The position numbers and the translations under genes were made by a program. Source: JAVBPE01 sp031549865 (GTDB lineage Bacteria; Bacillota_I; Bacilli_A; Acholeplasmatales; Anaeroplasmataceae). Taken from it: a stretch of DNA of 64,000 nucleotides. This document shows positions 54,727-63,826 of the stretch, piece by piece. The number at the start of each line of letters is the position of its first letter. Position 1 is the first letter of the stretch. Below the pieces are notes generated by a model. It was given only the letters and a program-made list of their open reading frames with translations. It was not told where the DNA came from and searched no databases. The stretch is taken from positions 1-64,000 of the forward strand of contig JAVBPE010000005.1 of NCBI GenBank assembly GCA_031549865.1, read 5' to 3'.

Positions 54727-54819
54727 AAGAATCACCTACTTCTAAACTATTATAACATATTTTTCTTAAATGTTTAGCGTTTACATGATTAATATTTTAT
54801 GAAAATAATGAAAATAAAT

Positions 54820-54850
54820 GAAAAAATGAGCCCTTTAAAGAAGGTGCTAT
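54820..54850 (-). terminator. Putative terminator of the FAD-Rieske gene
   Basis: On the minus strand AGCACCTT pairs with AAGGGCT (one bulge), followed by six T. It overlaps the last codons of the gene. Confidence 0.5.
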
Positions 54851-56208
54851 TTTTTTACAATATCATGAATACTCGGTGTATCAATTATTTTAAAATCTAA
54901 GTCAAAACGTGAGCCATGGCATGGGCATTCATAAATTTTTTCTTCCTTATTGTATTTCATTCGACATTTTAAATGTGGACAAATCGGATCTTTATAAGTG
55001 AAAAATTTTCTTAAATATAAAGGAATTGTAGAAAGATTATATAAGCTAAAATTAATAATTGCTTTCTTAGAAAATTTTCTTTGTGGCGAATATATTTCAC
55101 TATATTCATTCTTTTTATCTAATAATTCGTCTGCAATTATATTAGCTGCAATATATGAAGTCGTCATTCCCCATTTATTAAATCCTGTTATAACATAAAA
55201 TGAATCATTTTTCTTATTATATTTTCCTATGTAAGGAAGATAATCTAAAGTAATTCCATCTTGGGCACTCCAACTAGTTATAAATTGTGCATCTGGAAAA
55301 TAATTTAATATATCTTTTTTTAAATCTTCATATATTTCCTTACATGAACGAGCGGTTATTATGCTTTTGCCACTGGCAATAATGTAATCATCATAAGATC
55401 TAAAAGTTAATTTAGAATTATCAATTTCGTTATATAAATTATTAATTTTTATGCTGCTTTTAAATGCAAAACAATGACTTTTCCCCATATACATCTTCGT
55501 AAAGTATGTCCCTGGAAAATTAATAATAGGATTATGAGTTGCAATAACAATTTGTTTAGCATTTATTTCATGATTTTTAGTATATGCAATATTATTTTTA
55601 AAATGTAAAATCCTCGTATTTTCATAAATATTTATGTTATTATCAAGTGAATTAATAACTCCATTTATAAACTGTAAGGGATGAAAAATTGCTTGGTTAT
55701 CACTTTTTAAAGCTTTTTTATACTTAATTTTCTCATTACTTTTATCTAATAAAGATATATTTGCAGCATTTATTTTCTTTAAAACATCATATTCCTTTAT
55801 CATTTCATTAATCGTTTTTTGATTATTTGCAAAAGCTATTGATGATATATCTTTAAAATTACAATTAATTTTCTCATCATTAATGATTTTTTTTATTCCT
55901 TTAATTGCATCTTGATTAGCGTTATATATTTTTTCCATTTTATATAAACCAAAAATTTCACTATATCTATAATATGTGAGGTCGTGCTGGCTAGTTACGT
56001 GAGCGGTAGTATTCGTAGTTACTCCACTACCAATTTTTTTTGCCTCTACTAATACTACTTTTTTATGACTGTCTTTTAACATGTATGCAAGAAGTATCCC
56101 ACTAATTCCACCGCCTATTATTAATATGTCGCATTCAATATTTTCGTTTAAGCTTTTATATTCTTTTGTTTCCACATCTAACCATATAGATTTCAATTTA
56201 ATCACCAT
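54847..56208 (-). CDS. FAD-dependent oxidoreductase with C-terminal Rieske [2Fe-2S] domain
   Basis: 453 aa. DAO-type Rossmann FAD domain (DILIIGGGISGILLAYML, near residue 28; YLPYIG and GFNKWGMT near the end of the flavin part), fused to a Rieske cluster site CPHLKCR...CPCHGSRF (last 40 residues), two Cys and two His as required. Resembles YhfW-type proteins of Bacillus; substrate unknown. No SD precedes ATG 56208, whereas GGTGAT lies just before a TTG at 56196 (residue 5), which is probably the real start. Single gene. Confidence 0.88.
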   Translation of the reverse strand: MVIKLKSIWLDVETKEYKSLNENIECDILIIGGGISGILLAYMLKDSHKKVVLVEAKKIGSGVTTNTTAHVTSQHDLTYYRYSEIFGLYKMEKIYNANQDAIKGIKKIINDEKINCNFKDISSIAFANNQKTINEMIKEYDVLKKINAANISLLDKSNEKIKYKKALKSDNQAIFHPLQFINGVINSLDNNINIYENTRILHFKNNIAYTKNHEINAKQIVIATHNPIINFPGTYFTKMYMGKSHCFAFKSSIKINNLYNEIDNSKLTFRSYDDYIIASGKSIITARSCKEIYEDLKKDILNYFPDAQFITSWSAQDGITLDYLPYIGKYNKKNDSFYVITGFNKWGMTTSYIAANIIADELLDKKNEYSEIYSPQRKFSKKAIINFSLYNLSTIPLYLRKFFTYKDPICPHLKCRMKYNKEEKIYECPCHGSRFDLDFKIIDTPSIHDIVKK

Positions 56209-56411
56209 ATATATTATTTACAAATAAAAAATTTATATGTTATAAATAAATTATGTAAATAATTTTATTCGGAAAAATTTTTGATAAAATTAATTTTTTA
56301 ATGTATTAAATATTAAGATTTATATTTGCCTTCCTTTTCTAAGATAAATTCTATCAACTTTTACTTTTTTTCTTTCTATTTTATTTTCTACTAATTATTT
56401 AGAGATATTAA

Positions 56412-56450
56412 AAAACACATCAAATTTTTATTATTAAATCTAATGTGTTT
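56412..56450 (-). terminator. Terminator of the zinc-ribbon gene
   Basis: AAACACAT and ATGTGTTT arms, followed by six T on the minus strand, in the A/T-rich gap 56209-56490, which shows no other feature. Confidence 0.5.
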
Positions 56451-56490
56451 ATCTTTTATTTAATTGTCCCGTTATTCTCTTTTTTAAATA

Positions 56491-56883
56491 TCAAAATTGA
56501 CTTAAAGCAGCAAGAGCACCTGTAATCATACCAATCACAAATGCAGCGCAGAAACCTATTATTGCAATGATAGATAATACATAAGCTACCATCGCTTGAT
56601 TATTTACTTTTTTAGCTTTAGATGAAAATTTTAATCCCATTATACCAAGAACAAGTCCAACTATATGAACGAATGGTACACCTAAAAAATTAACAACTAT
56701 ACATAAATCACCAATTATAGCCATAACTAAAGCATTTGTAATTTCTTTAACATTCACATCTTTTCTTAGTTGTTCATTAACTTCATCAGCATTCATTAAA
56801 TCTTTTTGAATAGAAGTTTTACAATGTGGACATACTTTTAAATTTTCATCAAATTGACTACCGCAGTTACTACATCTTATCAT
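56491..56883 (-). CDS. Zinc-ribbon membrane protein
   Basis: 130 aa. An N-terminal zinc ribbon with Cys4, Cys7, Cys18, Cys21 (CSNCG...CPHC), a short linker and two or three hydrophobic helices (about 47-75 and 95-128), of the DUF4190 style. Function unknown. Its ATG overlaps the UGA stop of the upstream gene (ATGA), so they are coupled. Confidence 0.78.
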   Translation of the reverse strand: MIRCSNCGSQFDENLKVCPHCKTSIQKDLMNADEVNEQLRKDVNVKEITNALVMAIIGDLCIVVNFLGVPFVHIVGLVLGIMGLKFSSKAKKVNNQAMVAYVLSIIAIIGFCAAFVIGMITGALAALSQF

Positions 56884-57257
56884 TTCTTTTTTCCTGTAAT
56901 TAAAGGATTATACCCTATAACTTCACTTTCTTCTAATTTATATGTTTTAATAATTGTAGATAATATTGCGCGCATAGGCTTTTTCACTATAATAGCAGCA
57001 TTATTATCTAAGCCAGATTCTCCAATATACACCCCTGGAAATAAGGCAAATGGAACCCATGAATCGATGCATACCTTATCATCTTCTGTATAAAACTTGA
57101 AAATCTCTGGAGCAGTCAATAACCCCATTCCTTTTTTCCAAATTGATTCCTTTTTTCGAGTCGTAAGTTGATATCCTTGTTCAATTAGATACTTTGATAA
57201 CGATTCTTTCACTGTCTCAAATGGATATTTGGAAATTATTTTTGTAGTTGTTCGCAT
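56880..57257 (-). CDS. Conserved-looking small protein of unknown function
   Basis: 125 aa, soluble, no signal peptide or clear motif. Alternating beta and alpha pattern; a basic start with KYPFETVKESLSKYLIEQG, then WVPFALFPGVYIGESG. Coupled with the zinc-ribbon gene. Promoter with TTGCAA, 16 nt, TATAAT upstream and SD GGGAGG. Not recognised. Confidence 0.7.
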   Translation of the reverse strand: MRTTTKIISKYPFETVKESLSKYLIEQGYQLTTRKKESIWKKGMGLLTAPEIFKFYTEDDKVCIDSWVPFALFPGVYIGESGLDNNAAIIVKKPMRAILSTIIKTYKLEESEVIGYNPLITGKKK

Positions 57258-57280
57258 AAAAACCTCCCTGTTTTATTTTA

Positions 57281-57308
57281 ATTATAAATGATATAAATAT
57301 ATTTGCAA
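57281..57308 (-). promoter_or_regulatory. Promoter of the unknown/zinc-ribbon gene pair
   Basis: Minus-strand TTGCAA (57303-57308), 16-nt spacer, TATAAT (57281-57286). Confidence 0.6.
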
Positions 57309-57458
57309 ACAAAATTTGAAAAAACTTAGTAATTTTGTCGAAAATTAAATTTTATTGTTATTAACATTTAATTTTCTTGTCATAAAATAAAAAATTAACA
57401 AATCTTAATTTATAATTTTTAGTAATTATTGTTCATCATTTCTTTATTGCTAAAAATA

Positions 57459-57483
57459 AAAAGTAGGAATTAAATTCCCACTT
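57459..57483 (-). terminator. Terminator of the XRE membrane protein gene
   Basis: Interrupted stem AAAGTaGGAAT with ATTCCcACTTT, followed by five T on the minus strand; it overlaps the end of the spacer before the stop codon. Confidence 0.65.
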
Positions 57484-57486
57484 TAG

Positions 57487-58362
57487 TTATTCATTTTTGC
57501 CATAGATTATTGTTTTTAAAAATACTCCAAATAAAATTAAAATTGGAAACACAACCCAAGCTATATGCCATAATTCAAAAATAAAACCGCAGCCTAAATA
57601 TATTATAACTGCTAAAATAGCACATGCAGAAACAATAAATTCCCCTTTTTTTTCATTATTTTTTGCTTCTTCATTCTTAAATTTACTTATTCTTATTCCC
57701 ATATAAATATAGCCAAATACAGAAATTGAAAGAACTGTTAAAAATATGCATATTGGCCATGAATCTTCATTATTAAGTAAACTCAGAATTGTTATTAAAA
57801 TTAATAAATTAATTAAAACTAGCACTGTTGAAAATGTTAATGTTAAAGTTAACCATCTTTTTTCTTTTTCATTTTCTTCCTTATAACTCTTTATTAATGA
57901 ATAATCAAATTTACTTAATGCATCCAATTTCATTCCAAAATATATAAAAATACCAACACTTATAGCTAAAAATATAAAAAATGGAATAGTACTAATAAAA
58001 TATTTTTCTTCTTCTAAGAATGATGAAATTAATAACATTATGCTTAAACCATTCAAAATTAAGAAAACACCAAATGCAATCATAAATGCACATAAATTAT
58101 GATCGCGTTTAAATTTTAAAACATCATAATTTGGGGCAACTAATTCTTTTATTATTTCACTACTTTCATTATCTTTTAATAAATAATCAATTGATACATT
58201 AAATAAATTAGCTATTTTAATTAATTTTTCTGTTTCAGGAAAACTCTCATCACTTTCCCATTTTGAAATTGCTTGTCTTGAAACACCTAAATAATCAGCA
58301 AAGTTTTCTTGCGTCATATTATTATTTTTTCTTAAATCTCTTATTTTGCTTCCACAGCTCAT
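57487..58362 (-). CDS. XRE-family regulator fused to membrane domain
   Basis: 291 aa. HTH_3 domain at about 7-60 (MTQENFADYLGVSRQAISKW), a linker, then about five or six hydrophobic helices (about 95-290). This is a common Firmicutes design, a membrane-held repressor that may sense envelope or small-molecule signals. Target genes are not evident; it has its own SD (AGAGGTGA) and the FAD genes lie upstream on the same strand. Confidence 0.9.
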   Translation of the reverse strand: MSCGSKIRDLRKNNNMTQENFADYLGVSRQAISKWESDESFPETEKLIKIANLFNVSIDYLLKDNESSEIIKELVAPNYDVLKFKRDHNLCAFMIAFGVFLILNGLSIMLLISSFLEEEKYFISTIPFFIFLAISVGIFIYFGMKLDALSKFDYSLIKSYKEENEKEKRWLTLTLTFSTVLVLINLLILITILSLLNNEDSWPICIFLTVLSISVFGYIYMGIRISKFKNEEAKNNEKKGEFIVSACAILAVIIYLGCGFIFELWHIAWVVFPILILFGVFLKTIIYGKNE

Positions 58363-58448
58363 AATATCACCTCTAGTTTAATCTTATTAGATTTTTAAAT
58401 ATGTAACTACCATTTTTCTCTTGCAAAATGTAAACTTTCGGTTGCATT

Positions 58449-59999
58449 TTAATTATTTGTGATTAAAATAGCCGTTTTTAAACCATCTAAGGCTGCACTA
58501 GTTATACCACCAGCATATCCAGCACCTTCACCTATTGGATATATTTTATTTATATTAGAGGCACGTTCTTCATTTCTAACAATTTTTACAGGTGATGATG
58601 ACCTTGTTTCAACGCCAGTTAAGATTGCATCTTTATGTGCAAAACCAGGCATTAACTTATCAAATTTAACTAAAGCTTCTTTGATAGACTTAACAACATA
58701 TTTTGGTAAACATAAATTAAAATCAGTAAATATTAATCCATGAGCATATGACGGCTTCACACTTCTAAAACTAGTAGCTATTTTATCATTTAAAAATTCA
58801 TACACTAAATTAGCAGGCGCCCTATAATCTTTACTTATATTAAATGCATATTTTTCATATTTTTCTTGGAATAAAAAACCATCAAGGGGTGAAGTTTTTA
58901 CAAAATCTTTTGTGTCAATTCCTACTAAAATTGCACTATTAGCATTATCTTTTTCTCGAGATTCATTACTCATACCATTTGTAACAATAGTTTCTATATT
59001 ATTAGCAGAAGCAATAACTTCACCACCAGGACACATACAAAATGTATAAACACTTCTATCTTTTAAATGAACGGCCCCTTTATAGTTTGCAGCAGGTAAT
59101 AACTTATAATATTTTTGTCCATACTGCATTTTGTTAATATCTTCTTGTTTATGCTCTATTCTAAGCCCTATTGAAAAATTCTTTGCTTCCATATTTAACC
59201 CTTTAGAATAAAGATGTCTTATTGTATCTTTAGCACTATGACCAAGCCCTAATAATAAGTGATTAGTCTTGAATATTAAATTATTAGAACATAACACCTC
59301 TAATTCATTATCTTCTTTATAATCGATAAATTTTGTATTGAAATAAAATTCTCCACCTAAACTTTTTATCTCTTCTCTTATATTTTTTACAACATTTCTT
59401 AGATAATCAGTTCCAACATGCGGGTTTGCTAAATAAGTAACTTCTTCTTTAGCTCCATGAAGATAAAATTCATTTAAAATAAAATTAATTAGAGGGTCTT
59501 TAACATTTGTGGTTAGTTTTCCATCACTAAAAGTTCCCGCTCCTCCTTCACCAAATTGAATATTTGATTCTTCATTTAATACTTTTTCTTTTATAAATTT
59601 GTCAACATCTTTAATTCTCTCATCAACGCATGACCCACGTTCAATAATAATTGGTCTAGCATTTGATCTTGCTAAATATAATGCCGCAAACATTCCAGCT
59701 GGACCGAATCCAACAACAACCGGTCTTAAATCATTCCAGTTACCATACTTAAGTTTTGACTCTTCAGTGTATAGTACTATATTTTTATTTTCTAATAATT
59801 CTTCTTTATAAATGCTTAATTTTACATATACTGTATAATCATAAACAATATAGTCTTTTTTTCTAGCATCTAAAGCTTTCTTCAATACTTTAAAATCTAG
59901 CACTTCAATGTTTTTAAAATGAAATCTTTGGCAAACAATATATTTAATCGTATCTTTCACCGTTACTTCAACTTTAATATTTGATATTTTAATTTCCAT
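58449..59999 (-). CDS. FAD-dependent protein, COG2509 family
   Basis: 516 aa. An N-terminal alpha/beta domain (1-90) precedes a Rossmann FAD site VVGFGPAGMFAAL (about 95-107); then FGEGGAGTFSDGKL and GEGAGYAGGITSAALDG at the end, typical of this uncharacterised FAD-dependent dehydrogenase family. Probably NAD(P)H-linked; substrate unknown. It overlaps the upstream BaiN-like gene by 11 nt, so the two flavoproteins are coupled. Confidence 0.88.
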   Translation of the reverse strand: MEIKISNIKVEVTVKDTIKYIVCQRFHFKNIEVLDFKVLKKALDARKKDYIVYDYTVYVKLSIYKEELLENKNIVLYTEESKLKYGNWNDLRPVVVGFGPAGMFAALYLARSNARPIIIERGSCVDERIKDVDKFIKEKVLNEESNIQFGEGGAGTFSDGKLTTNVKDPLINFILNEFYLHGAKEEVTYLANPHVGTDYLRNVVKNIREEIKSLGGEFYFNTKFIDYKEDNELEVLCSNNLIFKTNHLLLGLGHSAKDTIRHLYSKGLNMEAKNFSIGLRIEHKQEDINKMQYGQKYYKLLPAANYKGAVHLKDRSVYTFCMCPGGEVIASANNIETIVTNGMSNESREKDNANSAILVGIDTKDFVKTSPLDGFLFQEKYEKYAFNISKDYRAPANLVYEFLNDKIATSFRSVKPSYAHGLIFTDFNLCLPKYVVKSIKEALVKFDKLMPGFAHKDAILTGVETRSSSPVKIVRNEERASNINKIYPIGEGAGYAGGITSAALDGLKTAILITNN

Positions 60000-61089
60000 A
60001 GTTTAACTCCTTAGCGATTATCATTGCACTCATAAAGGCAAATAGAAGATTATATCCTCCACATTTGCCATCAATATTTAATAACTCTCCACCTATATAT
60101 AAATTATTATATTTTTTAGATTGCAAATTTTCATTAACCTCGTTTACATCTATTCCACCCCTTACTACTTGGGCGCTTGTAAAGTCGTACGTGGTGTCAA
60201 TCGTAATAATAAAATTCTTTAATTTTTTATAATCATTTTTAATGTATTTTTCTAATTTATTGTGCACTAGACCAGTTATTGATTTATATTTTTTATAATA
60301 ATCATCTAAATTATATATAGTCATATCAGGTAATAAATCAAACGATAATTTATAATTTTTAATATCATTATGGTTAATATAACTAGACATATTTAAAATT
60401 ACAATACCGGATATTCCATCTTTCTTAAAAATGACTTCACCATATTCACTTCTTACTAAATTATCTTTATATATAAGACTGACATTAGTTTTTATTCTTA
60501 AGCCTTCCAAACTAGAAAAATCTTCTTTTGTTTTTAAACCAACTAAAGAAGGCGTCAAATCAACATATTTTAAATTCATATCGCATAAATAATTATTATA
60601 TTTTATTTGATTTTTTATAATCATTCCTGCTTTTGAACCACTTGCTAAAACAAGTTTATCAAATGACATGTTAAAATCATTTATATGCCACTTATCATTA
60701 TAGTATTTAATATTTTTTACTTCATAATTTAAATTAATATTAACTTCTTTAAGTTTCTCTAATATAATATCTAAAACTGTTTGACTTGATTCCGAATATG
60801 GATATACTCTTCCCTCATTGTCTATTTTTGTATATAAGCCAAGTTCATGAAAATAGTCTAATATATCTTTTGGTTTAACTTGATTAAATATTTCTTTCAT
60901 AAAAATTGGATCATTATAATCATTTTGATTAGCTCCAATATTTAAAATATTTGCTTTTCCATTACCAGAAGCTAAAAGTTTTTGACCTAATTTATTTTGC
61001 TTTTCAAATATATATATATCATTATCTTTATTTAGTTTCGCTGCAAGCATTAGTCCTAATGCTCCACCACCTATTATTGCTATTTTCAT
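59989..61089 (-). CDS. BaiN/RdsA-family flavoprotein (HI0933-like)
   Basis: 366 aa. FAD Rossmann motif IAIIGGGALGLMLAAKL at the very start, then KLLASGNGKANILN and the C-terminal RGGIDVNEVNENLQSK with GELLNIDGKCGGYNL, the family hallmarks. Members act as NAD(P)-dependent flavin oxidoreductases; a role in bile-acid reduction (BaiN) was proposed for one clostridial member, but a conserved general function is likelier. First of the two-gene flavoprotein unit. Confidence 0.88.
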   Translation of the reverse strand: MKIAIIGGGALGLMLAAKLNKDNDIYIFEKQNKLGQKLLASGNGKANILNIGANQNDYNDPIFMKEIFNQVKPKDILDYFHELGLYTKIDNEGRVYPYSESSQTVLDIILEKLKEVNINLNYEVKNIKYYNDKWHINDFNMSFDKLVLASGSKAGMIIKNQIKYNNYLCDMNLKYVDLTPSLVGLKTKEDFSSLEGLRIKTNVSLIYKDNLVRSEYGEVIFKKDGISGIVILNMSSYINHNDIKNYKLSFDLLPDMTIYNLDDYYKKYKSITGLVHNKLEKYIKNDYKKLKNFIITIDTTYDFTSAQVVRGGIDVNEVNENLQSKKYNNLYIGGELLNIDGKCGGYNLLFAFMSAMIIAKELNYGN

Positions 61090-61133
61090 ATTTTCACCAA
61101 CTTTAATTAATTATATCATAATCTTAGATAAAT

Positions 61134-61166
61134 AAAAATTGGAAGCTTTAAAACTTCCAATTTTGT
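61134..61166 (-). terminator. Terminator of the amidohydrolase gene
   Basis: AATTGGAAG pairs with CTTCCAATT around CTTTAAAA with T runs on both sides. It lies about 105 nt after the amidohydrolase stop; the sequence between shows no feature. Confidence 0.65.
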
Positions 61167-61271
61167 TATTCTTATAAATTTTAATAATTGATAGCGCATG
61201 AAACATTAAATCCAGTATAAATTTCATTTTTATTTTTATTGTATCTTATTTTTAAAATTTTACAACCAATT

Positions 61272-62186
61272 TTATTTATTGTTAAAATATATTTTATTTG
61301 CCGTATTATAAAAAATATTTTCTTTTTCTTGTGTTGTAAATAAATTTGATTCATTAATATAATTAATTAAATTCTGATAACTTTCTTTTGTTAGGGCTTG
61401 TGGAACATCTGTCCCCCACATTAAGTGATTTGATCCTATAATATCTATAGCATATTTTATATATTTTAAGGCTGTTGGATATGGATAATTTTCTGGCTTA
61501 GTATTATTGTTTAAACTTGCTAAATCAAAATAAACATTTGGTAATTTTAACTTTTTTAATGATTCAATTAATAAAACATCATGACCTAATTGAGGAGCAA
61601 GTAAATGACAAATCACAAAGCTCATATTTGGATATTTTTTTATTGCGGCTACTAAATTATCAATTTGCCAACAATCATTTCTTGGACGTCCAATATCAAT
61701 AACGAAGACTAAACCCTTGCTATTTGCCATTTGATATACTTCATGCATCAAACTCCCATTTAAATCAATTGTATCATGATTAGACATTAACCCAGAACCA
61801 TTACTAACTTCCATTTTAATTATTTTGAAATTAAGTTCATCAAATAAATGTGCAATAATTTTATCTTTATTTCTTGAAAATGGATCGTACGTTGCCGCTC
61901 CAACAAAGCGATTAGGGTATTTTAATAGGGCTTCATAAGTATATAAGTTTTGAAATCCTAAATAATTACCTTGTAGTAATACTCCTTTTTCAATAGAATA
62001 TTGATCCATTATTTTTATCAGTGCTTCCGCAGTTACTCCATAGTCTCCAAGTTCAGCTGGAAACATTTGGAATTCATCGCCGCTTGCATAAGCAACTTTG
62101 CCTTTACCTAAAGCTCTAAGTTCACCTTTTGAACCAAGACCATTTATATGTTCGACTATATGCATATGTGCATCTATTATTTTCAT
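61272..62186 (-). CDS. Amidohydrolase family protein (amidohydro_2, TIM barrel)
   Basis: 304 aa. Metal-dependent hydrolase or decarboxylase of the ACMSD-like branch: HxH in DAHMHIVEH (His7, His9), a lysine in the KIIKMEVSNGSG region, ICHLLAP and the metal/catalytic Asp in MWGTDVPQAL. Substrate unknown. ATG 62186 chosen because AGAGGTGAT lies at the proper distance; the frame continues three codons upstream (62195) into the SD. Confidence 0.85.
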   Translation of the reverse strand: MKIIDAHMHIVEHINGLGSKGELRALGKGKVAYASGDEFQMFPAELGDYGVTAEALIKIMDQYSIEKGVLLQGNYLGFQNLYTYEALLKYPNRFVGAATYDPFSRNKDKIIAHLFDELNFKIIKMEVSNGSGLMSNHDTIDLNGSLMHEVYQMANSKGLVFVIDIGRPRNDCWQIDNLVAAIKKYPNMSFVICHLLAPQLGHDVLLIESLKKLKLPNVYFDLASLNNNTKPENYPYPTALKYIKYAIDIIGSNHLMWGTDVPQALTKESYQNLINYINESNLFTTQEKENIFYNTANKIYFNNK

Positions 62187-62223
62187 ACACATCACCTCTT
62201 AATTATTATAGCATATCCAAAAT

Positions 62224-62246
62224 AAAAACACCTAAAAAGGTGTTTA
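62224..62246 (-). terminator. Terminator of the metallo-beta-lactamase-fold gene
   Basis: AAACACCT (62226-62233) pairs with AGGTGTTT (62238-62245), followed by five T on the minus strand; it includes the stop codon. Confidence 0.8.
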
Positions 62247-63824
62247 ATTAGTAGGCCAGGTTCTATTTTTCTTAAACCAATCTGTATCCATAAATATAAT
62301 ATTATTATTAGTACAATTCACGCTTACAACTCCAGATACTACACTAACTACAATATTTCCATTTAAAGATTCATAACCATATTCGTTGCTTGATTCAATT
62401 GATGTAACATATATCTTATCTGTATATTTACCAACTCTTGTAATAAAATCCTGAGTAGGGAATGTGTTAAGTGGATTAGTTGTATATTCAGTTGAACCAG
62501 TGCAACAACATACACAAACTATTTGTGGTTGGATTACTTCAAGTAATTCAGCACTAGAAGAAGTCTTTGAACCGTGATGACCTGCCTTATAAAGTTTAAC
62601 TTTAGGTAAATCATTCATTTCTACTAAATGATGTTCTCCATCTTTTTCTAAATCGCCAGTAAATAAATAATTGTTTAATCCATCATTAATCATTAAGCAA
62701 ACAGAGTAATCATTTTCATCTGTTGTTGGATGTGTATAATAATAATTATCTAAAATTTCCATTGTAATTCCATCAGCAATTTCATATATTCTTTGAGCTC
62801 CATTTGACTCATTTATACATTCACTTGCTGTAACTTTTTTTGCATTTTCTGTATCAATTTCGTTTTGAATTTTTTTCATTAAATCTTTAACAATTGCTGA
62901 ATTGCTATTTGTTTGATCATACATAATAATATTTTTCACGGTAAAGTGATCAAATATGCCTTTTGAAGCATTTGAACCAACAAATCCTGCAATGTGATCC
63001 TGATGTCCATGAGTAATAATAACGTATTCTAAGATACCATCAGTACAATATTGGTCAATATAACTATTTATTGCTTCACCACTATTTTTACGTGATCCAG
63101 CATCAATTAAGATATCTGTATCTCCTGCTTTTATATAGATAGAATCACCTGTATATTTATTTCCAACTTCTAAGAAATGAATTGATAATGAATCCGAATT
63201 AATAACAGCTGCTAAAGTGATATTTATTGTTCTAACTAATGTTATATCAATATTTTTGGCTTCATATTTTAAATTATAAACAACTAAATATGTGCATGCT
63301 ACATCTGTTTGTATTTCTTCAACTGCTTCACCATTTATTTTTAAAAATGAAATATTAACCTTATTGCTTATGTCTAATTTATTATAATATGCCGTATATC
63401 CGTCTTCATGGTATTCTTCATTTAATGCAATAGTTTCAGTTGTATCCCCAAGTAATTGAAATTCTACTCCGATTAAACTAAATACTCCAGTTAAAAATCC
63501 AATTACTATTCCTATTATTAAACCAAATGCAGAATATTTAACAATCTTTCCCTTAGCAACTTTTTCTTTTTTTGTTTTTTTCTTTAAAGTATTAGAATTT
63601 GAATTATCTTTATTAGAATTTTTATTTTCAACTTTTACTTCTTCAGTTTTTATTTCTTTTGATTTTTCATTATCTAATACTTTATAAGTAGTTTTATTAT
63701 TTGAAGATACTGTTTTTGCATAAGCTATAGCTTCTTCTTTTGTATTAAATAATTTTAATGCTCTAGTTGCACTTTCTTTATTAACAGCCCATTTACCGTC
63801 TTTATTTTTATATACAATATACAT
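62244..63824 (-). CDS. DUF2188-membrane-metallo-beta-lactamase fusion (ComEC C-terminal-like)
   Basis: 526 aa. A DUF2188-like domain at the N-terminus (1-55, KDGKWAVNKESATRA), a lysine-rich linker, one membrane helix (about 97-120), an Ig-like segment (about 125-205) and an extracytoplasmic metallo-beta-lactamase domain (from about 210) with HGHQDH (about 271-276), LFTGDLEKDGE and KAGHHGSKTSSS. The last is the signature of the ComEC/Rec2 hydrolase domain, thought to cut DNA. Here the enzyme would sit outside the cell as a single-span protein, without the ComEC channel. Preceded by a gene ending in an Ig-like domain, 2 nt upstream. Confidence 0.85.
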   Translation of the reverse strand: MYIVYKNKDGKWAVNKESATRALKLFNTKEEAIAYAKTVSSNNKTTYKVLDNEKSKEIKTEEVKVENKNSNKDNSNSNTLKKKTKKEKVAKGKIVKYSAFGLIIGIVIGFLTGVFSLIGVEFQLLGDTTETIALNEEYHEDGYTAYYNKLDISNKVNISFLKINGEAVEEIQTDVACTYLVVYNLKYEAKNIDITLVRTINITLAAVINSDSLSIHFLEVGNKYTGDSIYIKAGDTDILIDAGSRKNSGEAINSYIDQYCTDGILEYVIITHGHQDHIAGFVGSNASKGIFDHFTVKNIIMYDQTNSNSAIVKDLMKKIQNEIDTENAKKVTASECINESNGAQRIYEIADGITMEILDNYYYTHPTTDENDYSVCLMINDGLNNYLFTGDLEKDGEHHLVEMNDLPKVKLYKAGHHGSKTSSSAELLEVIQPQIVCVCCCTGSTEYTTNPLNTFPTQDFITRVGKYTDKIYVTSIESSNEYGYESLNGNIVVSVVSGVVSVNCTNNNIIFMDTDWFKKNRTWPTN

Positions 63825-63826
63825 AA

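Noticed and set aside
58363..58448. TTGCAAAATG/TTGCATTTTA pair upstream of the XRE gene as an operator
   Set aside because: The copies are imperfect and A/T-rich, not clearly above background.
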